From Halobacillus alkaliphilus (lineage in GTDB: Bacteria; Bacillota; Bacilli; Bacillales; Halobacillaceae): DNA of 48,459 nucleotides. Below are positions 15,709-23,075 of the stretch, piece after piece (positions within the stretch are counted from its first letter, which is position 1; each line of letters starts with the position of its first letter). Both the position numbers and the translations under genes were made by a program. The DNA is taken from the NCBI RefSeq assembly GCF_900113125.1, contig NZ_FOOG01000031.1:1-48459 (forward strand), given 5' to 3'. The notes under the pieces are model-generated. The model was not told where the DNA came from. It worked only from the letters and a program-made list of their open reading frames with translations, and ran no database searches.

Positions 15709-15909
15709 AGCTCCCGATACTGGAAGACTTGATTTCAAGATATTGGTGTGCGGAAGGTCCTCCGGGGGACGATTTCGCTTTCCGTGGGCATGTGGTAAGC
15801 TTCCTCGGGCTTCACAGCCCTGCGGGATCTTACCGATCATGTTCATCCCACAGGAGTCTACATCGTCCCCCTCCGGACCTGGCCGAATCAGAAACTCGAA
15901 ACCACTAAA
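15709..15909 (+). repeat. Structured intergenic repeat, copy A
   Basis: About 200 bases, closely matching the inverse of copy D (32748-33010). It starts with AGCTCCCGATAC and GGAAGACTTGATTTCAAGATATT and ends with GAATCAGAAACTCGAAACCA. It folds into nested hairpins: an outer stem GGGGGACGAT (near 15765) with ATCGTCCCCC (near 15863), then TGGG/CCCA arms, and a core GGTAAGCTTCCTCGGGC...CCCTGCGGGATCTTACC (15794-15834) shared with copies C and D. A 61-codon frame inside it has no ribosome binding site and is not a gene. Confidence 0.85.
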
Positions 15910-16020
15910 TCCCCTGTTTGCTTGGTGAGAATAAGCATGGGATAAGGAGTGTATTTTCATGCTAGAACGATGTAAAAACTTTCTGCTTAAATAGAGCCAC
16001 CACATTTGAAATAGGCAAAG

Positions 16021-16053
16021 AAAAATCGCATCCGCTCACGGATGCGATTTTTT
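16021..16053. terminator. Terminator (serves the minus-strand 31-aa gene)
   Basis: Exact inverted repeat AAAAATCGCATCCG / CGGATGCGATTTTT around CTCA. It lies just downstream of the small minus-strand gene and is symmetric enough to work both ways. Confidence 0.85.
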
Positions 16054-16058
16054 GGTGC

Positions 16059-16154
16059 TTATTTTTTAGGTCTGCCAGCTTTAACGTCGTATCCAGCAGC
16101 GAAGATGGACGTAAGATATGTGATACAAACAAGAATAATTAAAGTGATTTTCAT
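16059..16154 (-). CDS. Small membrane peptide (31 aa)
   Basis: A very short frame supported by a strong AAAGGAGG 7 bases before its ATG and by a terminator directly behind it. The peptide is one hydrophobic helix (ITLIILVCITYLTSIFAAG, about residues 3-21) followed by YDVKAGRPKK, a short polar tail with basic end. It could be a single-pass membrane peptide or a cleaved secretion signal; the former is more likely with so short a remainder. I do not recognise the family. It is below the size most gene finders accept, so it is easily missed. Confidence 0.65.
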   Translation of the reverse strand: MKITLIILVCITYLTSIFAAGYDVKAGRPKK

Positions 16155-16341
16155 GTATAGTCCTCCTTTAATCTGTCGAGACAAGCTATTCTAATCTGTA
16201 TTATACCTTATTTAATAAAGGATGTGAATTGTAGGAAGTAAATTTCTACCTGATATAAGGCTGATGCCTATACATGCTATGGGTTAATTACATAGGTTGA
16301 AGAGTAGGTGAATAACTAAGGATAGAAGTGGAGGAATGAAT

Positions 16342-16590
16342 ATGAATCAATATCCGTATCAGTATCCCTATCCTGTCCAAGATGATTTTCGTGATGAGGA
16401 TGAAAGATTTTTCTTCTTAGGGCCATTTGCGGGCGGTCTGTTGGGAGGATTTCTTGGTGGAGCAATTGCGCCTGGATTATACGGAGGTTTTGGAGGCGGC
16501 TATGGATATGGACCAGGTCCAGGTCCTTATCGACCTCCCTATTATGGAGGAGGTTACTACGGACGTCCGCCTTATGGTGGCTTCTGGTAA
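16342..16590 (+). CDS. Gly/Tyr/Pro-rich small protein, possibly spore-coat or surface related
   Basis: An 82-aa protein of low complexity. The start is rich in Tyr/Pro/Gln (QYPYQYPYPVQ). An acidic patch (DDFRDEDE) comes next, then a short hydrophobic glycine-rich helix (FAGGLLGGFLGGAIAPGL), then repeats of Gly, Tyr and Pro to the end. Such composition is common in Bacillus spore coat or surface-associated proteins, but no specific family motif is visible, so the role is inference. I use the ATG at 16342, which lies 7 bases after GGAGG; the earlier ATG at 16336 is only one base from it. The gene is convergent with lipA across a shared terminator. Confidence 0.78.
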   Translation: MNQYPYQYPYPVQDDFRDEDERFFFLGPFAGGLLGGFLGGAIAPGLYGGFGGGYGYGPGPGPYRPPYYGGGYYGRPPYGGFW

Positions 16591-16599
16591 AATACAAAT

Positions 16600-16636
16600 A
16601 AAAGGGAGACCTCCCACATCAGGAGGTCTCCCTTTT
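16600..16636. terminator. Bidirectional terminator between the Gly-rich gene and lipA
   Basis: Exact 15-base arms AAAAGGGAGACCTCC and GGAGGTCTCCCTTTT around CACATCA; both ends have A/T runs. Confidence 0.92.
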
Positions 16637-16639
16637 AAA

Positions 16640-17584
16640 TTAAAAGTTTGTTGTGTCCAGAGTTTCACCTTGAGATTCATAGCCTTGCATATATTTAATG
16701 CGGCGCTGGGCGGAAGTGTTATTTACCTGCTCATCAGCATGGTAGGATGAACGTACCATTGGACCGGCTTCGCAGTGCTTAAATCCTTTCTCAAGAGCGA
16801 TCTGTTTTAGCTCTTCAAACTCATCTGGATGATAATAGCGCTCAACGTTCAAATGTTTTTTCGTCGGCTGTAAATACTGGCCGATGGTCATAATGTCCAC
16901 ATTATGAGCGAGAAGGTCATCCATAGCTTCTACAATTTCTTCTTTGGTTTCTCCCAGACCGACCATTAAGCTTGACTTTGTCGGTGTATCCGGACGGATA
17001 TCCTTTACACGCTGTAAAAGCTCTAAGGAGCGGTCATACATAGCACGGGCACGAACTTTTTTCGTCAACCGGCGTACGGTCTCTATATTGTGGTTGAAGA
17101 TGTCAGGCTCTCCGCCCATCAGAGTATGTAAGCTCTCATAATCACCTTTCATATCAGATGGAAGAATTTCAACGGTACAGCCAGGAACACGGCGACGGAT
17201 TGCTTTAACCGTCTCACCAAATACAGCAGCACCGCCGTCATTTAGGTCATCACGGGCTACGGCTGTTACTACCACATGCTTCAGTCCCATGATTTCTACA
17301 GATTCTGCCACACGTTCCGGCTCACCCCAGTCCAGTTCATTTGGAAGCCCGGTTTTAACGGCGCAGAAGCGGCAACCGCGCGTACACGTATCACCGAGGA
17401 TCATGAAGGTGGCTGTTTTACGCTCACTCCAGCATTCGTGGATATTCGGGCAGCGGGCCTCTTCACAAACGGTGTTTAATTTTTTATCGCGCATTAGTTT
17501 CTTAAGTCCTGTATAGGATTTGTTTGTGTTAATTTTGATTTTCAGCCAATCGGGCTTTCTTACGTGTTCTTGATTCTTTGCCAT
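16640..17584 (-). CDS. lipA: Lipoyl synthase LipA
   Basis: A radical SAM enzyme that inserts two sulfur atoms into the octanoyl group bound to a lipoyl domain. Auxiliary-cluster cysteines are at residues 40, 45 and 51 ([12 protein letters not shown]). The radical SAM triad CTRGCRFC is at residues 67-74. The C-terminal RSSYHADEQ contains the conserved Arg-Ser-Ser cluster ligand. The product has 314 aa. I start at [10 protein letters not shown] because AAAAGGAGTGG precedes that ATG; the frame is open for 28 codons more without a site. It follows lipM by 17 bases, so the two form an operon. Targets in this window include the lipoyl domain of OdhB. Confidence 0.96.
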   Translation of the reverse strand: MAKNQEHVRKPDWLKIKINTNKSYTGLKKLMRDKKLNTVCEEARCPNIHECWSERKTATFMILGDTCTRGCRFCAVKTGLPNELDWGEPERVAESVEIMGLKHVVVTAVARDDLNDGGAAVFGETVKAIRRRVPGCTVEILPSDMKGDYESLHTLMGGEPDIFNHNIETVRRLTKKVRARAMYDRSLELLQRVKDIRPDTPTKSSLMVGLGETKEEIVEAMDDLLAHNVDIMTIGQYLQPTKKHLNVERYYHPDEFEELKQIALEKGFKHCEAGPMVRSSYHADEQVNNTSAQRRIKYMQGYESQGETLDTTNF

Positions 17585-17601
17585 AAGAATTCCACTCCTT
17601 T

Positions 17602-18417
17602 TTATCTGGAAAAATTCCATTCCTCTGTGCGATAGCGTTCTTCTGCAATTCTTTCTACTTCTTTCCACTGCTCATCGGAAAGTTCAAAAGGTTCTAAATG
17701 GATACCAAGCCCTGTTTCGAATCCTTCTTTAAAAGCTTCTTTCGTCTGATCAAATGTTATACGGCTGTCGATCAGTTGATTGATTGCTGCGGCTTTATCA
17801 CCAAATGCGCGGCGAGCCCGTTCTTTTACGCGTTCATTCTTATAAATAAACATATCAAAAAGTTTCACATCATCTACATCAATTGGAATAGATCCATGTT
17901 GAAGTATTACACCCTTTTTCCTTGTCTGTGCACTTCCGGCAGCTTTCCTGCCTTCCACAATCAATTCATACCAGGAGGGCTCTTCAAAACACACGGCTGA
18001 ACCGGTTGTATCTAACTTGCCCTCGGGAACGGCGAATTCAGCTTCAATACCGAGATTATGAAAACCTTCCAGAAGTCCTTTTGAAAGAACAAGATAAGCA
18101 TCTTTCACGGAAGCTGGCATGTCCGGATGATCTTCGGAAACAATAACACTATACGTTAATTCCTTGTCATGAAGGACAGCACGGCCACCAGTCTGACGGC
18201 GAACGAGTTCAAAGCCATGACGTTCGACACCTTCCAGGTCAATTTTACCTTTGACCTTTTGGAAGTATCCCACTGAAAGACCTGCTGGTGCCCATCCGTA
18301 AAAGCGAAGTACTGGAGGGATTTCTCCTTGGCGATGCCAATTCATCAATGCTTCATCCAGAGCCATATTCATGGCTGGTGTACAATGACCAGAATCGACA
18401 AAGTACCATGTTTCCAT
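17602..18417 (-). CDS. lipM: Octanoyltransferase LipM
   Basis: Transfers octanoate from acyl carrier protein to GcvH in the Gram-positive lipoate pathway, the step before LipA. The 271-aa protein shows the lipoate-ligase fold motifs: [18 protein letters not shown] (about 73-90), the acyl-accepting cysteine in [12 protein letters not shown] (Cys143) and the active-site lysine in [10 protein letters not shown] (Lys158). The full-length similarity in my memory is to LipM rather than LipL or LplJ, but these paralogues are close. It is the first gene of a lipM-lipA unit. Confidence 0.92.
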   Translation of the reverse strand: METWYFVDSGHCTPAMNMALDEALMNWHRQGEIPPVLRFYGWAPAGLSVGYFQKVKGKIDLEGVERHGFELVRRQTGGRAVLHDKELTYSVIVSEDHPDMPASVKDAYLVLSKGLLEGFHNLGIEAEFAVPEGKLDTTGSAVCFEEPSWYELIVEGRKAAGSAQTRKKGVILQHGSIPIDVDDVKLFDMFIYKNERVKERARRAFGDKAAAINQLIDSRITFDQTKEAFKEGFETGLGIHLEPFELSDEQWKEVERIAEERYRTEEWNFSR

Positions 18418-19015
18418 TTTGCAGTCCTTCTTTCTATATGTAGTACTTTATTTGAGTAAAATGTTCATGAATCATTTTAACAAGGGTGGTGTATGGTGTC
18501 AAAATTTGCTAAACTATTTTTCTATGAATTTTTTGAATATATAATAGATTCTATTAAATTACAATATCCCTTTCTTCCTATAATTTCTCGGGTGCGTATT
18601 TCAAGACAATTGGGCCCTATGGTAAATAAGTATTGATCAAGGAATAACTCGCTTTCCACACTTTCTCCTACTCATTAAGGCCGAAAGGGGCCTCGAAACT
18701 TAGTCTCCAACTCTCCTCCCAATATAGTAAGCTCTATTAAGTGTGGTTGTTTTTTTTATTCGGCTTATGTCTCGAGTGTCTGGGTGATGGAATGAGACGA
18801 GTTGTTTCCGTAACCGTCCCACCCTTTTTTTTGGAAATGGACTTAATATGTCTCGAAATCAAGTCTTCAAGTAATGGAAGCTTATCAGTAAATCAACACT
18901 GAGGTTTAAGAGTGCCTATAAAAAATCAAAAATAACAAGTAACCTAATGAAAAAATCAAAAATATCCACTGTGAAGTATGGATATGCTTTACAATAGGAA
19001 CAGGAGGGGTTCATC
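18418..19015. other. Intergenic region with degenerate repeat, 598 bases
   Basis: The lipM promoter must lie at the left end. Apart from repeat fragment B (18761-18883) I see no gene or RNA. The stretch is A/T-rich and contains a poly-T run at about 18749-18756 and another at about 18824-18831. Confidence 0.5.
18761..18883 (-). repeat. Degenerate fragment B of the intergenic repeat family
   Basis: Bases 18761-18809 match the inverse of 32362-32410 in copy C at about 46 of 49 positions. Bases 18850-18883 match the right end of copy D (TCTCGAAATCAAGTCTTCAAGTAATGG). The stretch between them is not shared, so this looks like a decayed or recombined copy. Confidence 0.75.
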
Positions 19016-19195
19016 ATGAGTCAATCTTTGCTATCTAGTATACTCTTTTTAATAAGTGCAGCTATTTGGGCGGTGCTTGCCATTTTTTATGATGAATTCC
19101 GGTGGTTGAATATTGGATTATTTATTTTATTTTTAGTAATAGGACTCTCCCATCGCCAAAGATATCTTAAAGAGAGAGATTATGAAGAGGACTGA
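19016..19195 (+). CDS. Small two-helix membrane protein (59 aa)
   Basis: AGGAGGGG ends 6 bases before the ATG, and a terminator overlaps the stop codon, so this short gene is well bounded. The product has two hydrophobic segments (LLSSILFLISAAIWAVLAIFY and LNIGLFILFLVIGL) separated by a short DEFRW turn. Its tail is charged (SHRQRYLKERDYEED). It may share the sense direction with prkA but the terminator separates them. I do not recognise the family. Confidence 0.75.
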   Translation: MSQSLLSSILFLISAAIWAVLAIFYDEFRWLNIGLFILFLVIGLSHRQRYLKERDYEED

Positions 19196-19218
19196 TCGTT
19201 CAGATCGGTTCTTTTTTT
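19191..19218 (+). terminator. Terminator after the 59-aa gene
   Basis: Arms ACTGATC and GATCGGT around GTTCA, followed by TCTTTTTTTT. It overlaps the stop codon. Confidence 0.8.
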
Positions 19219-19363
19219 TGTGGAATTCTAATAAAGATAACCATACAGGTCCTTTCAGAATTGGTTGCAGCAGGAGAAGAAAGTTCTTAAGGAATCCTGT
19301 GAGAAAGTACTTTTCATCAGTGAAAGCAGGAACTGTGAGCGTAGTGCTGCTTGTCTTTAAGAC

Positions 19364-19392
19364 ACATGTTTTCTCTTATCTAAGCATAGGAT
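19364..19392 (+). promoter_or_regulatory. Candidate SigE promoter of prkA
   Basis: ACATGTT (19364-19370) and CATAGGAT (19385-19392) are 14 bases apart. They match the mother-cell SigE pattern (KMATATT, 14-15 bases, CATACAHT as I recall it) at 5 of 7 and 6 of 8 positions. A weak call, made more plausible because yhbH has a similar candidate with the same spacing. Confidence 0.4.
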
Positions 19393-19433
19393 GTATTAAA
19401 TTTCGTCTATGATGACGGAGGAGGTCTCGCTAA

Positions 19434-21329
19434 GTGGATATATTGAAGAAGATACAAGACCACAGGGAACAAGCTGAAGAGTTAAAGTGGGAAGGTACAT
19501 TCGCAGAATACTTAGAGCTATTAAAAGAACAACCGTATTTAGCACAATCCGCCCATTCCCGCGTTTATAATATGGTGAAAGATGCGGGTGTCGTGGAAGA
19601 ACATGATCATAAGAAGTTCAAATTCTTTGATGATGACATTTACGGGTTGGACGAAGCTATGGAGAAACTCGTTGAAGAATACTTTCACCCGGCAGCCAGA
19701 CGTCTTGACGTTAGAAAACGTATCCTTTTATTAATGGGTCCTGTCAGCGGCGGGAAATCCACGTTGGTCAACTTGTTAAAACGGGGACTTGAAAAGTATT
19801 CTTATACAGACAGAGGAGCCGTTTTTGCGATTAAAGGATGTCCCATGCATGAAGACCCGCTTCATTTAATTCCGAACCACATGAGAGAGGAATTCCATGA
19901 GCACTACGGCATCCGGATTGAAGGAAGTTTATCACCGTTAAACACAATGAGAGTAGAGAAGGAGTACAGCGGCCGGATTGAAGATGTTCTGGTAGAAAGG
20001 ATCTTTTTCTCAGAGGATAAACGTACAGGCATTGGTACCTTCAGTCCATCCGATCCGAAATCTCAGGATATTGCGGATTTGACTGGATCGATCGACTTTT
20101 CCACTATTGCAAAATACGGTTCTGAATCCGATCCTCGTGCCTACCGTTTTGATGGGGAACTGAACAAAGCGAACCGCGGGATTATGGAGTTCCAGGAGAT
20201 GCTGAAATGTGATGAGAAATTCTTGTGGCACCTGCTCAGCTTAACGCAGGAAGGAAACTTTAAAGCTGGCCGTTTTGCCTTAATTTCTGCCGATGAATTA
20301 ATCATTGCCCATACCAACGAAGCAGAGTATCGTTCCTTTATCGCCAATAAAAAGAATGAAGCCCTGCACTCCCGAATGATCGTTATGCCTGTTCCGTATA
20401 ATTTAAAAGTCAGTCAGGAAGAGCGTATCTATGAAAAGATGATTCGCGAGAGTGATATACGGGATGTGCATATTGCTCCTCATACTCTCCGTGTAGCAGC
20501 CATGTTTACAATCTTAACGAGATTGAAAGATTCTAAGAAAGCTTCTATTGATGTATTGAAGAAAATGAGATTGTATGACGGTGAAATTCTGGAAGGCTTC
20601 AGTGATGTAGATGTAGAAGAACTGAAAAAAGAGTTTTCAGATGAAGGCATGAGCGGAATTGATCCGCGTTATGTCATCAACCGTATTTCTTCCACGATTA
20701 TTAAGAAAGAACTAACATCGATTAATGCGCTCGATGTGCTGAGATCTTTGAAAGATGGACTGAGCAGCCATGCATCGATTTCAAGTGACGATAAGGACCG
20801 CTACCTTGATTTCATCTCACTGGCAAGAAAAGAGTACGATGAGATTGCGAAGAAAGAAGTACAGAAAGCATTCGTCTATTCCTATGAAGAGTCTGCCATC
20901 ACTCTCATGGATAACTATCTTGATAATGTAGAAGCGTACTGTAACAAAGCGAAGCTCAGGGATCCGCTCACCGGTGAAGAGTTAAATCCGGATGAACGCC
21001 TGATGCGTTCCATTGAAGAGCAAATCGGAGTGTCCGAGAATGCTAAGAAAGCGTTTCGTGAAGAAATCCTTATCCGTATTTCAGCTTACGCCCGTAAAGG
21101 CAAAAAGTTTGATTACCAGTCTCATGAGCGTTTGAGAGAAGCTATTCAGAAGAAACTGTTTGCTGACCTTAAAGATGTGGTCAAGATTACGACATCAACC
21201 AAAACACCGGATGAGCGCCAATTGAAGAAGATTAATGAAGTTGTCGCTACGCTTGTCGATGAACATGGGTATAATTCAAGTTCAGCCAATGAGCTGTTAA
21301 AATACGTGGGCAGTCTATTAAACCGATAG
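19434..21329 (+). CDS. prkA: Serine protein kinase / AAA+ protein PrkA
   Basis: A 631-aa protein with an N-terminal AAA+ ATPase core and a C-terminal kinase-like PrkA domain. It was described as a serine kinase, and more recently as a Lon-like AAA+ protease; in B. subtilis it is linked to sporulation. The Walker A GPVSGGKSTL is at residues 102-111, and the family stretch CPMHEDPLHLIP follows near residue 140. The GTG start at 19434 is supported by CGGAGGAGG nine bases upstream. In B. subtilis prkA is followed at once by yhbH. Here ppx, ppk, odhAB, an unknown gene and yidC come between, with yhbH at 30917. Confidence 0.95.
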   Translation: MDILKKIQDHREQAEELKWEGTFAEYLELLKEQPYLAQSAHSRVYNMVKDAGVVEEHDHKKFKFFDDDIYGLDEAMEKLVEEYFHPAARRLDVRKRILLLMGPVSGGKSTLVNLLKRGLEKYSYTDRGAVFAIKGCPMHEDPLHLIPNHMREEFHEHYGIRIEGSLSPLNTMRVEKEYSGRIEDVLVERIFFSEDKRTGIGTFSPSDPKSQDIADLTGSIDFSTIAKYGSESDPRAYRFDGELNKANRGIMEFQEMLKCDEKFLWHLLSLTQEGNFKAGRFALISADELIIAHTNEAEYRSFIANKKNEALHSRMIVMPVPYNLKVSQEERIYEKMIRESDIRDVHIAPHTLRVAAMFTILTRLKDSKKASIDVLKKMRLYDGEILEGFSDVDVEELKKEFSDEGMSGIDPRYVINRISSTIIKKELTSINALDVLRSLKDGLSSHASISSDDKDRYLDFISLARKEYDEIAKKEVQKAFVYSYEESAITLMDNYLDNVEAYCNKAKLRDPLTGEELNPDERLMRSIEEQIGVSENAKKAFREEILIRISAYARKGKKFDYQSHERLREAIQKKLFADLKDVVKITTSTKTPDERQLKKINEVVATLVDEHGYNSSSANELLKYVGSLLNR

Positions 21330-21341
21330 TAAAAATTATAA

Positions 21342-21378
21342 AATCCACCCTCCGCTTTTTCGTTCAGGAGGGTGGATT
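21342..21378 (+). terminator. Hairpin between prkA and ppx
   Basis: Exact arms AATCCACCCTCC and GGAGGGTGGATT with a 13-base loop. No T-run follows on the plus strand, so termination may be incomplete. TATAAT at about 21390 lies 12 bases past the hairpin and could be the -10 of a ppx promoter whose -35 would sit inside the stem. Confidence 0.6.
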
Positions 21379-21420
21379 GCTTATGTTATAATGGCTTCAA
21401 AAAGAAATGCAGGTGAGAGG

Positions 21421-22950
21421 ATGTCAAAAAGTTATTACGCCATTATCGATGTAGGTTCCAATACGATGCGTCTGGTTATTTATTTAAGAGAAAAAGGCGG
21501 GCGGCTTCGTGAAATTGAAAACGTAAAGGCAGTGGCCCGGCTGCGTAATCATTTGAAAAAGGACAACCGTCTTTCTGATGAAGGAATCCGAACCCTCTTG
21601 ACCACACTGACAAGCTTTAAAGAAGTTGCTCAAAGCTATCAACTGGAAGAAATGGTCTGTGTAGCTACGGCAACGATTCGTCAGGCTTCCAACCAGGAAG
21701 AAATCACCGAAAAAGTATCTGAGCACACAGGGTTTGATATGAGAATTCTTTCTGAACATGAAGAAGCCTATTATGGATATTTAGCCGTTGTTAACTCCAC
21801 GCCTCTGACTGAGGGGATTACAGTAGATATCGGCGGAGGCAGTACGGAGGTTACATACTTCAAAGATCGGGAGCTCGTGGAATCCCACAGTTTTCCGTTC
21901 GGAGCTCTCACGCTGCAGCAGGACTTTTTTAAGAAAGAGCTGCCTACGGATGATGAAATGTCGAATCTGCGTCAGTACTTAATCGAACAATTCAATACGC
22001 TGCCCTGGCTTCAAAAAAGAAAAGTTCCTTTGATTGGAATAGGCGGGGGCGCACGTAACCTTGTGCAGATTGATCAGAATCTTAAAGAGTACCCGCTCGC
22101 TGGTCTGCACCAATATAAAATGAAAGACAGCGATCTATCGTTTGTTAAAAACTATTTATTCACACTCCCAATGAAAAAACTGCAAAAGGTGGAAGGACTG
22201 TCGAAAGACCGCGCCGACATTATTCTGCCGGCAACGGAGGTTTTCCATTCTCTATATGACGTATCCCAATCAAGCGGATTTATTTTAAGCCGCAAGGGGT
22301 TAAGGGATGGCGTTTTCTATGAGCAGTTAACAAGAGGTATGGGGACGCATCTTTTTCCAAACGTACTGGAAGAAAGCATCCAGGAGCTTGTCACTGATTA
22401 TGACTTAAGTGTGAAACAAATTAATCATGTGCAGCACCTTTCGAATGAGTTGTTCCATCAGCTCCACGAAAAAGGCATCGGCGGCTTGAGGAAGAAAGAC
22501 TGGCAGGAAGTGAAGCGGGCGAGCTATGTTTTTAATCTGGGTGATTATATTGATAGTGAAGCCAGCTCACAGCACACCTTTTACCTGTTAGCCAACCGTA
22601 CGATTGACGGTCTCATGCATATGGAGCGTCTACGCCTTGCTCTACTTGCTTCTTTCAAGAATAAGACGCTCTTCAAACAATTCCTTCATCCCTATAAAAA
22701 GTGGTTTCTTAAGGACGAGCGTAAAAAGCTCCGCATGTTAGGAGCGCTTCTTAAGTTCTGTTACTGCCTGGACAGTACGAGACGCCAGACCGTAGAAGAT
22801 CTTGAATTAGCGGTTGATGGTGATGACCTGAATATGACCCTTTACTGTAAAGGGGAATGGATGCCGGAAGAGTATCAGGCGGAAAAACAGAAAAAACATT
22901 TAGAAAAATGCCTGAAGAAGAGTATTAATCTTTCATTTGTGGAAAAATAA
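21421..22950 (+). CDS. ppx: Ppx/GppA family exopolyphosphatase
   Basis: Degrades polyphosphate from the end, or acts on pppGpp; the pairing with ppk favours the first. The 509-aa protein has the ASKHA-type ATPase motifs IIDVGSNTMRLV (residues 8-19) and TVDIGGGSTEVTYF in the middle, plus GIGGGARN near residue 215. The C-terminal part is helical and HD-like, as in long Ppx proteins. I use the ATG at 21421 after AGGTGAGAGG; the frame is open ten codons further up with no site. The next gene is ppk, 125 bases on, with its own predicted control region. Confidence 0.94.
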   Translation: MSKSYYAIIDVGSNTMRLVIYLREKGGRLREIENVKAVARLRNHLKKDNRLSDEGIRTLLTTLTSFKEVAQSYQLEEMVCVATATIRQASNQEEITEKVSEHTGFDMRILSEHEEAYYGYLAVVNSTPLTEGITVDIGGGSTEVTYFKDRELVESHSFPFGALTLQQDFFKKELPTDDEMSNLRQYLIEQFNTLPWLQKRKVPLIGIGGGARNLVQIDQNLKEYPLAGLHQYKMKDSDLSFVKNYLFTLPMKKLQKVEGLSKDRADIILPATEVFHSLYDVSQSSGFILSRKGLRDGVFYEQLTRGMGTHLFPNVLEESIQELVTDYDLSVKQINHVQHLSNELFHQLHEKGIGGLRKKDWQEVKRASYVFNLGDYIDSEASSQHTFYLLANRTIDGLMHMERLRLALLASFKNKTLFKQFLHPYKKWFLKDERKKLRMLGALLKFCYCLDSTRRQTVEDLELAVDGDDLNMTLYCKGEWMPEEYQAEKQKKHLEKCLKKSINLSFVEK

Positions 22951-22988
22951 TATCGAAATGGAATAGAATGTTTGTTATTAATCCTCTG

Positions 22989-23027
22989 TTTACGAAAACT
23001 TAACATGTTATTAATGTGCCCTATAAA
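22989..23027 (+). promoter_or_regulatory. Candidate PhoP box overlapping the ppk promoter
   Basis: Hexamers TTTACG (22989), TTAACA (23000), TTAATG (23011) and TATAAA (23022) repeat with an exact 11-base period. The first three resemble the TTHACA repeats bound by Bacillus PhoP. TTAACA and TATAAA are also spaced 16 bases as a -35/-10 pair, so the promoter and box would overlap. Inference from pattern alone. Confidence 0.5.
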
Positions 23028-23075
23028 ATGACGTACTAATGTGGACGTGAGAATACAATGTAAAGGGTGTGGAAC

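Noticed and set aside
15688-16005. Frames on both strands within repeat A
   Set aside because: The frames come from the inverted-repeat structure. No ribosome site, and they are not kept in copy D.
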